From Streptomyces sp. WMMC940 (lineage in GTDB: Bacteria > Actinomycetota > Actinomycetes > Streptomycetales > Streptomycetaceae), in the NCBI RefSeq assembly GCF_027460265.1, contig NZ_JAPZBC010000001.1, positions 3,968,501-4,032,500 on the forward strand: a stretch of 64,000 bases of DNA. The letters run 5' to 3'. The position numbers and the translations under genes were made by a program. Of this stretch, positions 52,257 to 60,551 are shown one piece after another. Every line of letters begins with the position of its first letter. Position 1 is the first letter of the stretch. The notes beneath the pieces were generated by a model, which saw only the letters and a program-made list of their open reading frames with translations, was not told the origin of the DNA and ran no database searches.

Positions 52257-52981
52257 GCGCCACCCCTCGACACACAGACGGCCGCCGGGCATCCGCTTCC
52301 GGCGTTCGCTCCGCCCTCCCCACGGGGGGACAACTCCCCGGAAGCCGGACGCAAGAGCAGGTGTCCGAGCCCCCGGGAATATTCACCCCCCGAGGAGAAC
52401 AGCAGTGACACACAGGGTAGTTCGCCGCATCCCGACCGTTAAGAGGCGGTGTTCCGTATGGCGAGATTGTTGTGTGTTCGGGCGGGAGCCCCTTCCCGAC
52501 CGTGCTCCGGGCATGTGGCCGTGCGCCCGTCCGTGCGCTCTCGTCCCGCCGCCGGGGGAGCGCTTCCATGAGTGCTGCGTGGGTCGGCCCATCGGCGAGG
52601 GATCCGATGGGCTGGGGGACACCGCCGCCTCAATCCCCGCGGGCGGCGGACCGGTCCGGGAGGCGAGTGCCGCCTCCCGGACCGTGCGCCTGTGTCCGTT
52701 CCTTTCGGTATGTCCCGCTCCTCGTGCTCTTCAAGTTGGCCGAATGTCGCTCCTTCGGCCGCGTTTCGCGCGCCGCGCCGGTGCCGCCCCGTTCCGGGCC
52801 GTCGCCCGCGCCCGGTCCCCGAGCGGCCGGGTGGTCCCATGTGGCCCTTGCCAGGGGCGCGTTCACTTTCCGCGCCCGCGACCCGGAGCCCCTCCCGTGC
52901 GCCCTTGTCGTGGCAGCATGTCCTCATCGGGGTGTACCGAATCGGGTGTGCCGAAAGTTGTCCACAGGCTGTGGAGGCGCG
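52257..52981. promoter_or_regulatory. Long divergent intergenic region with hairpins
   Basis: About 725 nt with no supported gene between divergent regulator and synthetase-like genes. A perfect 14-bp stem with 5-nt loop lies at 52652-52684, and CCCATCGG-N8-CCGATGGG at 52588-52611. Towards the plus-strand gene it holds a DnaA-box-like nonamer. Confidence 0.55.
52958..52966 (+). promoter_or_regulatory. DnaA-box-like nonamer
   Basis: TTGTCCACA, an exact match to the Streptomyces DnaA-box consensus, 15 nt before the ATG at 52982. CCACAG-GC-TGTGG overlaps it as a palindrome. Confidence 0.45.
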
Positions 52982-55117
52982 ATGCGGTGGTTGGTGGGGT
53001 GGAGCAGTGTCGCCGCAAGCTTCGGTACGGCGGGAGCCGTGGGTTCCCGCCCCTCCGCCTCCGGCGACGACCACCGCACCGTCCACCCCGTCGGAGCCCA
53101 GCTCCTGTGGGGCGACCCCGATCCGCTGTGGGCCGTCGGCGACTGGCGGCCGGACGAGGTCCGCGTCGTCACCGCCGGCCCTCCCCCCGGCTCCACCGGA
53201 GGGACGCCCACCATCCGCCTGGCAGTGCTGGGCTGTTGCGCCGCCGGCGACGAGGAGCTGCGCGTCGGCCTCTTCGCGGCGCGCGGGGGCGCACTGCGCC
53301 ATCTCACCGCCTGGGCCGGCAGCTACACGGCCGTCGTCCAGGTCGGCCGCCGCATCACCGTCACCGGCGACCTGGCCGGAGCACGCCCCGTCTTCTACAC
53401 CCCCTGGGCCAACGGCACGGCCTACGCGACCGCCGCACTGCCCCTGGCCGACCTCATCGAGGCCCAGCTCGACATCGGGCACCTCGCCGCGCTCCTCGCC
53501 TGCCCCGAATCCCCGGAGGCGCTGCGCGACTCCACCCCGTACGCCGGGGTCAAACGGATCCCGCCCGGTCACGCCCTGATCCTGCGCGAAGGCTCCCGCG
53601 AGATCACCGGCTACGAACCCGTCGCCTCCCTCGCCGTCGCCGCGCCCCAACTCGACCCGGACCGGGCCATGGAGGCCATGCGGGACGCGCTCGTCGACTC
53701 CGTACGCGCACGGCTCACGGCTCCCCGGCACGCACCCGAGACCCTGCCGCCCGACCCGGGGCCGGTGCCCGGCATGGGGCCTGCGGAACGGCGCGCCGCC
53801 CGCGGCGCACCCGCGCCCGGCATCGGCGCCGACCTGTCCGGAGGCAGCGCCTCGGGCACCCTCGCACTGCTCGCCGCCGGTCTGCCCGGCGTCCCGGGCA
53901 CGATCCTCGGCCACGGCACCGGTGCCGGGGAGCGGCTGCTGGCCGTCACCTTCAACGACCTCGCCACCCCGCAGGGCCGCGAGGCCGAGATGGAACGGGC
54001 CGGGACCATCGCCGGGAATCCACGGCTGCACCACGTCGTCGTCGCCGCGGGGGCGGAGGCCCTGCCCTACGCCGATCTGGACGGCCCCCTCACCGACGAG
54101 CCGGGCCCCTCCCTCGTCGAGGCCGAACGCAACCGGCGGCGCCTCGCGTCCGGCAGCGCCGACCACTTCACCGGGCACGGCGCCCGGCAGGTCCTGGACG
54201 CCCACCCGGCGCGCCTGGCCGACCTGCTGATGGACCGCCGGAGAAAGCCCCTGCTCCGTCCCGTCTCCGCGCTCGCCCGTGCCTCCGGCCCCACCGCCGG
54301 CTCGCTGCTCGTGCCGCTCACCGTCTACCGGGCCGCGCGGCGCCTCGCCCGGACCCCCTACCGCACCGGCCTCGAGACGGCGGCCGCACGGCTGCCCGAG
54401 GCCAACCGACGGGTGACGGCCTTCGACGGGCCGCTCGGCGCGTCCCTCGCGGCGCTCGCCTGGTCCCGTCCCGGGCCCGCGGCACGCTGGCTCACGGGCG
54501 AGGCACTCGCCGAAGTATCGGTTCGCCTCCAGGAGGCGGCGACCCGGCCGACATCGGTGCAACGGCCCGGTGAGGCCCGCGCCCGCGCGGCACTCGCGCG
54601 CTACGCCGCGGACCACCGCGTCATGGAACAGGCTTCGGAGGTACGCAGCCAGCGGCTGCACGCCCCCTTCCTCGACAACCAGGTCGTACGGGCCGCACGC
54701 GACCTCCCCGAGGCGCTGCGGGTCCAGCCCGGCGCACGCACCGCCGTCCTGCGCACGGTCCTCGCCGGAGCCGGTGTCCACGACCTGCCGCCCGGCTGGG
54801 GCGCGCCTTCGCAGACCGCTTCGACCACGGCGACGCGGGCGGGAATGCGGCTGTCGCTGCCGCACCTGCTGGAGCTGTTCGACACTCCGCTGCTCGCCGA
54901 CGCGGGCATCGTCGAGGCGCGGGTCGTCCGCAAGGCGCTGCGCGCGGCGTCCGAGGGCGAACCGGTGCCGTTGGACGGACTCGCGGACCTGGTCTCGACC
55001 GAGCTCTGGCTACGACGGCTGCTGGCACGGCGCGGTACGTGTTGGACGGGGACGGAGGCACCCCGCCGCCGCGCGGTCGCCTCGGGCGTACCCCGCCGCC
55101 CGACGCTCCAGGCATAG
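52982..55117 (+). CDS. Asparagine-synthetase-like protein with altered catalytic motifs
   Basis: A 711-residue protein with the two-domain plan of asparagine synthetase B. The N-terminal domain lacks the Cys2 nucleophile (it starts MRWLVGWSS), so it cannot be a glutaminase. The synthetase domain has IGADLSGGSASGTLALLAA where active enzymes have SGGxDS, i.e. the aspartate of the pyrophosphate loop is Ala. Other blocks remain (TGDLAGARPVFYT, TPYAGVKRIPPGHALIL, QRLHAPFLDNQVVRAARDLP). No peptide precursor or B-protein gene is near, so a lasso peptide role is unsupported. ATG with GGAGGCGCG upstream. Probably a regulatory or structural protein, conserved here in Streptomyces as I recall. Confidence 0.8.
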   Translation: MRWLVGWSSVAASFGTAGAVGSRPSASGDDHRTVHPVGAQLLWGDPDPLWAVGDWRPDEVRVVTAGPPPGSTGGTPTIRLAVLGCCAAGDEELRVGLFAARGGALRHLTAWAGSYTAVVQVGRRITVTGDLAGARPVFYTPWANGTAYATAALPLADLIEAQLDIGHLAALLACPESPEALRDSTPYAGVKRIPPGHALILREGSREITGYEPVASLAVAAPQLDPDRAMEAMRDALVDSVRARLTAPRHAPETLPPDPGPVPGMGPAERRAARGAPAPGIGADLSGGSASGTLALLAAGLPGVPGTILGHGTGAGERLLAVTFNDLATPQGREAEMERAGTIAGNPRLHHVVVAAGAEALPYADLDGPLTDEPGPSLVEAERNRRRLASGSADHFTGHGARQVLDAHPARLADLLMDRRRKPLLRPVSALARASGPTAGSLLVPLTVYRAARRLARTPYRTGLETAAARLPEANRRVTAFDGPLGASLAALAWSRPGPAARWLTGEALAEVSVRLQEAATRPTSVQRPGEARARAALARYAADHRVMEQASEVRSQRLHAPFLDNQVVRAARDLPEALRVQPGARTAVLRTVLAGAGVHDLPPGWGAPSQTASTTATRAGMRLSLPHLLELFDTPLLADAGIVEARVVRKALRAASEGEPVPLDGLADLVSTELWLRRLLARRGTCWTGTEAPRRRAVASGVPRRPTLQA

Positions 55118-55347
55118 AGGTGCCTGAGCGCGGCGCTCGCAGTGGTGCCGGCGTGTGCGGACGCGGGGCTCGGGGGCGCGGAGGGGCGGTGTGCGGGACG
55201 CCCGGGGTGCCGGCACCCGGACCTGCCGCGCCCGCGCCAGGGCGCGCCGTCATCCATGCCGCCCGGGCTGGGAGCCCCGTGCACGCACGTGTCGCGCGGG
55301 TGCTCCGGGCCGACCTCGGCAGGCGACCCGTGCCTCCGCTCGCGGCG

Positions 55348-57252
55348 CTACACGCAAGTGATCCGAGACCGTGCCCAGTCGGCGATCGCCGTCGCGGCGA
55401 GTGGCCGTACGCCGTCGGGTTCGACGACCAGGCGGAGCGTCCTGCGGCCGGAGAGGCCGACGGAGACGGGCACCGCCCGGTCACCGCCGCGCAGCATCGG
55501 CGACCGCCACCGCCGCACCCCGTCCGCGTACACGGAGAAGCGCACCGCTCCCAGCCCCAGCGTCATGTCGTCGACGCCGGCGAGCGCGTCGTACGAAGTG
55601 CACTCGCGGTTCAGGTCGATCGTCACGGACGATCTGGCGTGGACGGAGACGCCGTGTTCGTACCGGGTGCCGCCGATGGACATGCCGTGGCGCTTCCAGA
55701 CCCAGCTGTCGGGGCCGAGCCGTACTTCGGGCCGGGTGCGGTCGCCGGCCACCCCGTACTGGAGCCGGTTGAGCCGGTGGACGGTCGTGGGCGAAGGAGG
55801 CGCCGGCGAGGGCGTCTCCCCGGGCGGTGGGGACGGCACGGGCACCGGTGCCGGTGGCTGCGGGGGCGCGGGTGCCGGACGTGCCCGGGCCGGCGAGGCA
55901 CCCGGTGCCGCCGGCGCCACGGTGGGCACCGGCTCACGGGGTGCCGCCCCGGGCGGGGCGACGGGCACGGCGGGCGCGGCCGGCGCCGGCGAGGGCGCCG
56001 CGGCGGCCGGGGGCGCCGGAACGACGGGCTGCGCCGCCGGCGGACGCGCATGGGGCCTCGGCACGGGTTCACCCGCGAGCGCCACTATCAAGCCCGCGCC
56101 CACCGCGGCAGCCACCGCGGCGGCGATTGCGGCCTTCACGGGAGCAGCGAGCCCCTCCGCCGCGGCCGCTCCGCCCACGCCACCGGACCCGCCGGAGGCC
56201 GAACCGGCGCCGGCCGCCGCGCCCGCCGAACCGGAGCCCACCCCGGCCCCGGCCGCCGCGGCACCCGCTCCCGCGGCGCCGACCGCCACGATCCCGGCGG
56301 CCTTCAACGAGTACCCCGCGGCGAACCAGCCGATGACGGCGACCGGCAGCAGCGCCGGGATCCCGGAGTTCACCTGCTCCAGCTCGCCCGCGGCCAGCCG
56401 ACATCTGACGCACGTCTCCAGGTGCTTGCGGAGGCCGCGCTCGGCCCGCATCCGAAGCCCGCCCCGGGCGTAGGCGCCGAGGCGGTCGGCGTACCGGGCG
56501 CAGTCGCCGCCCGAGGTGAGCGCGGAGCTCACATGGGCCTGCAGATAGGCCTGCTTGAGCCCTTCCCGGGCGCGGCCCGCCAGGACCGCCGTGGCGTTGG
56601 CGGTGAGGCCGAACAGCGGCGCCACCGCGCTCGGTGGTTCCTCCTCCACGGCGGTGTGCCACAGCACCGCCTGCCAGCGCTCGGGCAGCGAGCGGAAGGC
56701 CTGCAGGGCCATCGACCGCTCGGCCTCGTGCATGGCGCGCACATCGGCACCGAGCTCGAGCGTGTCCTCGCGCGGCACTCCGGTGGCGCGTGCCGCCTGG
56801 TCGGCGAAGACCGCGAAGTCCTCCACCAGTTGCTCCCGGCGGGCGGACCTCGTCCAGGCGGCGGCGACGCGGCGCACGGTGGTCAGCAGATACGCCCGCA
56901 CCGCCTGTTCGGGTCCCGCGCCTCCCCGCACCGCCTGCAGCGTCCTGGCGAACACCTCGGCCGTCAGGTCGTCCGCCGTGTGGGCGTCACGGCAGCAGGT
57001 GCGGGCGTAGCGGCGTACGGCGGCGGCATGCCTGCGGAAGAGCTCTTCGTACGCGCTGTCGTCGCCGCCGCGCATCCGCAGGACCAGATCGGCGTCCGAC
57101 GGTGCCGGTGGGGAGGGCGAGGCATCGACACCGGGCCCCGACGAACCGCCCTCGCGTTGCGACGGGACCCGCCCGCCGGTCTCCCCACCGAGCCCTCCGG
57201 CCTCGTCGCCGGTGCCTCCGGCGTGCGGCTCGCTGCGATCCTCACCGCTCAT
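55348..57252 (-). CDS. ECF sigma factor fused to zinc-finger, membrane helices and NPCBM domain
   Basis: A 634-residue protein. Residues about 60-250 are an ECF sigma factor: region 2 YEELFRRHAAAVRRYARTCC and DDLTAEVFARTLQAV, region 4 AFRSLPERWQAVLWHTAVEE to GLKQAYLQAH. Then a zinc-binding anti-sigma-like motif (DCARYADRLGAYARG, LRKHLETCVRC), two or three hydrophobic Ala/Gly-rich helices (about 305-415), a long Pro/Ala linker and a C-terminal NPCBM carbohydrate-binding domain (LQYGVAGDRTRPEVRLG, YEHGVSVHARSSVTIDLNRE). It resembles the ECF53-type group. It could sense cell-wall sugars outside and control transcription inside. ATG 57252 was chosen; GTG 57273 is possible. Confidence 0.9.
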   Translation of the reverse strand: MSGEDRSEPHAGGTGDEAGGLGGETGGRVPSQREGGSSGPGVDASPSPPAPSDADLVLRMRGGDDSAYEELFRRHAAAVRRYARTCCRDAHTADDLTAEVFARTLQAVRGGAGPEQAVRAYLLTTVRRVAAAWTRSARREQLVEDFAVFADQAARATGVPREDTLELGADVRAMHEAERSMALQAFRSLPERWQAVLWHTAVEEEPPSAVAPLFGLTANATAVLAGRAREGLKQAYLQAHVSSALTSGGDCARYADRLGAYARGGLRMRAERGLRKHLETCVRCRLAAGELEQVNSGIPALLPVAVIGWFAAGYSLKAAGIVAVGAAGAGAAAAGAGVGSGSAGAAAGAGSASGGSGGVGGAAAAEGLAAPVKAAIAAAVAAAVGAGLIVALAGEPVPRPHARPPAAQPVVPAPPAAAAPSPAPAAPAVPVAPPGAAPREPVPTVAPAAPGASPARARPAPAPPQPPAPVPVPSPPPGETPSPAPPSPTTVHRLNRLQYGVAGDRTRPEVRLGPDSWVWKRHGMSIGGTRYEHGVSVHARSSVTIDLNRECTSYDALAGVDDMTLGLGAVRFSVYADGVRRWRSPMLRGGDRAVPVSVGLSGRRTLRLVVEPDGVRPLAATAIADWARSRITCV

Positions 57253-57608
57253 CGCGGAAGCCCCCGTACCCACCCAGTGACCCGAACACCGGCCAAGAGT
57301 GCCACAGGGATTGGGCTGTCAAGCCTCCCCTTCACAGCAACCACTCGTCCGGGAGACCATCCGAATCCCAGGACGACACCCGACCGGCACAGAGTCCGTT
57401 CCCGAGGGCCCGCTGCCGAGCACGCGTACGCGGGACGCGCGCACAACGGGCCGTCCCCGGGCCCCGCGTACGGGAGCAGTCCTCTCCGAGGACCCGCGTA
57501 CCGGGACCGACTCAGGCCGCGTAAGGAGCCGTCCCCGGAGGGCCGCGCACCGGACCGACTCAGGAGAGCCCGCGTCCAGCCGGCGGGCGGACGCGGCCGC
57601 TCGGCCGC
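57253..57608. other. Intergenic region between atrA and the sigma-factor gene
   Basis: About 356 nt. It must hold the sigma-gene promoter on the minus strand; no clear -35/-10 pair is seen. The dodecamer GGACCGACTCAG occurs twice (57507 and 57552) in plus orientation. No gene supported. Confidence 0.4.
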
Positions 57609-57644
57609 GTCACGGGCTCCGGGCGGCCGTCCGGAGCCCGTGAC
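57609..57644 (-). terminator. Terminator of atrA
   Basis: A 14-bp perfect stem (GTCACGGGCTCCGG and complement) with an 8-nt loop, 8 nt past the atrA stop on the minus strand. Confidence 0.85.
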
Positions 57645-57652
57645 GCCCGCGG

Positions 57653-58417
57653 TCACACGGGCCGCGAGCGCAGCCCCTCCAGCAGGATGTCCAGCAGTCG
57701 TGCCGAGGCAGCCGCCTGCTGCGCGGCGTCCGGCAGGGACGGCGCGGCGGTGGCTATCACCAGCAGTACGTCCGCCACGGTGACGTCGGCGCGCAGTTCA
57801 CCGGCCGCCCGCGCCCGGTCGACCAGCTGCCCCACGACGTCGAGCAGCTCGCCCGCTCCCGCGTCGTCCTGCTCGGCGGCGGGCACCGGACGCGGTGCGA
57901 CCACCCGCAGTTCGGGCTGCCCGGCGAGGCCCAGACGCTGCTGCGGCACCCGCGTCTCCTCCCGGACCGCGTCGTCGACGACCGTCGAGTCGTCGGCCAC
58001 ACCGACCCGCAGAACGTGCGGCGGCAGCAGCCGGCCCGCACCCGAGGCCACCGACGTGCGCAGGAAGCGGGAGAGCGCCGACCAGGGCTCCTCCTCCTGG
58101 CCGAGGGCGGTACGCGCCTGCTCCGTGAGCCGGGAGGTCTCCTCCTCGGCTATCCGCCGTACCAGCACGTCCTTGCTCGGGAAGCGGCGGTAGACCGTGC
58201 CCACGCCCACCCGCGCCCGACGTGCCACGTCCTCCATCGGAGCGCCGTAGCCGAGCTCCCCGAACACCTCGCGAGCGGCCCTGAGCACGTGCTCCAGATT
58301 GCGCTGCGCGTCCACCCGCAGCGGTGCCGAGCGGCTGTTAGCGGCCGCGCTCACGCGCCCGCTTCCACCGACCTCCGTGGCGACAGCGCCCGACCAATGC
58401 GAATCCTGAATGTGCAT
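57653..58417 (-). CDS. atrA: TetR-family regulator AtrA
   Basis: A 254-residue TetR-family regulator matching AtrA, the activator of actinorhodin (actII-ORF4) and other metabolite genes. The HTH is at about 35-85: NLEHVLRAAREVFGELGYGA, PMEDVARRARVGVGTVYRRF, PSKDVLVRRIAEEE. The rest is the helical ligand/dimer domain. ATG at 58417 (MHIQDSHWSG) has GGGGGAA 5 nt upstream. It is divergent from ndh, the same arrangement I recall from S. coelicolor, which supports the name. A terminator ends the gene. Confidence 0.9.
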   Translation of the reverse strand: MHIQDSHWSGAVATEVGGSGRVSAAANSRSAPLRVDAQRNLEHVLRAAREVFGELGYGAPMEDVARRARVGVGTVYRRFPSKDVLVRRIAEEETSRLTEQARTALGQEEEPWSALSRFLRTSVASGAGRLLPPHVLRVGVADDSTVVDDAVREETRVPQQRLGLAGQPELRVVAPRPVPAAEQDDAGAGELLDVVGQLVDRARAAGELRADVTVADVLLVIATAAPSLPDAAQQAAASARLLDILLEGLRSRPV

Positions 58418-58721
58418 GAATGTTCCCCCGGAAATGATGTCGTCTCCCCCCGGAGACTCCCCGCCGTGACGCCGGGGTGAATCAGACGAGTCACCGGCCA
58501 GAACACCCCGACGAGGTACGAACATAGTTGAGTCGGGGTCAATTCAGAAGGGGCAGTTCCGTCCGCTGCGCCCCCCGATCGGAGCAAGGGCCGGAACCTT
58601 CCTGATTCCACCCCCGCCCCGAACCCCCTTTCTCCGCTCTGACCTGCGTACCTTCCCCCGGCGGCGGCGACCGCCCCGCCGGAGCGTGGCCAAAACATCC
58701 GGTCACACAATCGGCCGGGGC

Positions 58722-58730
58722 TGTGGACAA
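58722..58730 (-). promoter_or_regulatory. DnaA-box-like nonamer upstream of ndh
   Basis: TGTGGACAA on the plus strand, i.e. TTGTCCACA on the minus strand, 26 nt before the ndh ATG. Same nonamer as at 52958-52966. Confidence 0.45.
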
Positions 58731-58755
58731 ACTCCGAGGAGCGTTGCGTCATGGG

Positions 58756-60309
58756 ATGGTGAAGGCTGCATACTCCCGGGACACGACCCCAGGCACCCCG
58801 TCGCGCACGCGCATTCTCGTCGCCGGCGGGGGGTACGTGGGGATGTACACCGCGATCCGTCTCCAGCAGAAGCTGAAGAGCGAGCTGGAGCGCGGCGAGG
58901 TCGAGATCGTGGTCGTGTCGACCGAGCCCTACATGACCTACCAGCCCTTCCTCCCCGAGGCGGCCGCGGGCTCCATCTCGCCCCGACACGTGGTCGTACC
59001 GCTCCGCCGGGTCCTGCACAGATGCAAGATCGTCAGCGGCGAGGTCCGGTCCGTGGACCACGCCAAGCGCACCGCCACCTTCACCACCCTCGCCACCGAG
59101 GAGGAGGGCGCCGGCGCGAACCAGATCGGGTACGACGAGCTGGTGCTCGCCCCCGGCTCCGTCTCGCGCACACTGCCCGTGCCGGGACTCGCCGAGTACG
59201 CCATCGGCTTCAAGACCGTGGAGGAGGCCATCGGCCTGCGCAACCACGTCATCGAACAGATGGACATCGCCTCCTCCACCCGTGAGCCCGCCCTGCGCGA
59301 CGCGGCGCTCACCTTCGTCGTCGTGGGCGGCGGCTACGCGGGCGTCGAAGCCCTCGCCGAGCTCGAGGACATGGCCCGTTACGCCACCCGCTACTACCAC
59401 AACATCAAGCCCGAGGACCTGAAGTGGGTACTCGTCGAGGCGAGCGACCGGATCCTGCCGGAGGTCGGCGCGGAGATGGGGAAGTACGCCATCCGGGAGT
59501 TGCGGGCCCGCAACATCGACGTGCGGCTCGACACACGCCTCGACTCCTGCGAGAACCGGGTCGCCGTTCTCAGCGACGGGTCCCGGCTGCCGACCCGCAC
59601 GGTCGTGTGGACCGCGGGTGTCCGGCCCGCCCCCGTCCTCGTGGCCACCGACCTGCCGCTCAACGAGCGCGGCCGCCTCAAGTGCACCGCCGAACTCACC
59701 GTCGAGGGCGCCGAGCACGCATGGTCGGCGGGCGACGCCGCCGCCGTGCCCGACGTCACCGCGAAGGAACCCGGCACGGAGTGCGCGCCGAACGCCCAGC
59801 ACGCGGTCCGCCAGACGAAGGTGCTCGCCGAGAACATCGTCGCCTCGCTGCGGGGACAGCCCTTGCAGACCTACGCCCACAAGTACGTCGGATCCGTGGC
59901 GTCGCTGGGGCTGCACAAGGGCGTGGCGCATGTGTACGGCCGCAAGCTGAAGGGCTATCCGGCCTGGCTGATGCACCGCGCGTACCATCTCAGCCGCATG
60001 CCCACCTTCAACCGGAAGGCCCGCATCCTCGCCGAGTGGACACTGTCCGGGCTGTTCAAGCGTGAGATCGTCTCCCTCGGGTCGCTGGAGCACCCGCGTG
60101 CCGAGTTCGAACTCGCCGCGGGCGGCGTCCCGTCCAGGCCGCTCGCGCGCCGCCACGAGGACCCGCCCATCAGTGCCCGGGAGAGGAGGCGGGGCCGGGC
60201 GCCCGGTACCCGTCCCGGCGCGTCCGGGGCGCCGCCCGACCCCGTGTCGGGCGACGAACGGGGGAGGAAGGGCCAGGACGCTCCTGAACCGGGAACCGAG
60301 GAGGACTGA
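58756..60309 (+). CDS. ndh: Type II NADH dehydrogenase
   Basis: A 517-residue NDH-2 flavoprotein, a single-subunit NADH:menaquinone reductase at the membrane. FAD site RILVAGGGYVGMYTAIRLQ (about 18-36), the NADH site FVVVGGGYAGVEALAELEDM, VVWTAGVRPAP and the second flavin block AWSAGDAAAVPD with APNAQHAVRQ are all present. The C-terminal 60 residues past the amphipathic anchor are a disordered charged tail. ATG at 58756 was chosen for MVKAAYSRD; GAGGAG lies 14 nt upstream, rather far, and a GTG at 58723 is an alternative. Divergent from atrA. Confidence 0.92.
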   Translation: MVKAAYSRDTTPGTPSRTRILVAGGGYVGMYTAIRLQQKLKSELERGEVEIVVVSTEPYMTYQPFLPEAAAGSISPRHVVVPLRRVLHRCKIVSGEVRSVDHAKRTATFTTLATEEEGAGANQIGYDELVLAPGSVSRTLPVPGLAEYAIGFKTVEEAIGLRNHVIEQMDIASSTREPALRDAALTFVVVGGGYAGVEALAELEDMARYATRYYHNIKPEDLKWVLVEASDRILPEVGAEMGKYAIRELRARNIDVRLDTRLDSCENRVAVLSDGSRLPTRTVVWTAGVRPAPVLVATDLPLNERGRLKCTAELTVEGAEHAWSAGDAAAVPDVTAKEPGTECAPNAQHAVRQTKVLAENIVASLRGQPLQTYAHKYVGSVASLGLHKGVAHVYGRKLKGYPAWLMHRAYHLSRMPTFNRKARILAEWTLSGLFKREIVSLGSLEHPRAEFELAAGGVPSRPLARRHEDPPISARERRRGRAPGTRPGASGAPPDPVSGDERGRKGQDAPEPGTEED

Positions 60310-60551
60310 CCCCGCTGTCGGTGCGGTGGGCCACACTGGACGTGTGACGATAGGTGGACGTGCGGCCAGCGCAGAGTGACGTGTCGGGGCGCGCCGTCCC
60401 CTCCACGCCGATCGGCCACCAGACCAGCAGACTCGGCCGCTCCGATGAGGAGCGGCCCCGGAACCGGAACCGAACCCCCACCGGCCACGGTCACACACAC
60501 GGGCGCAACCGCGCACGACAACAGCAACGACACCACGAGGCTTGAAAATCC

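Noticed and set aside
52982..55117. Asparagine-synthetase-like gene as part of a lasso peptide or antibiotic cluster
   Set aside because: No precursor peptide, transglutaminase-like protease or RRE gene is nearby, and the catalytic motif is altered.
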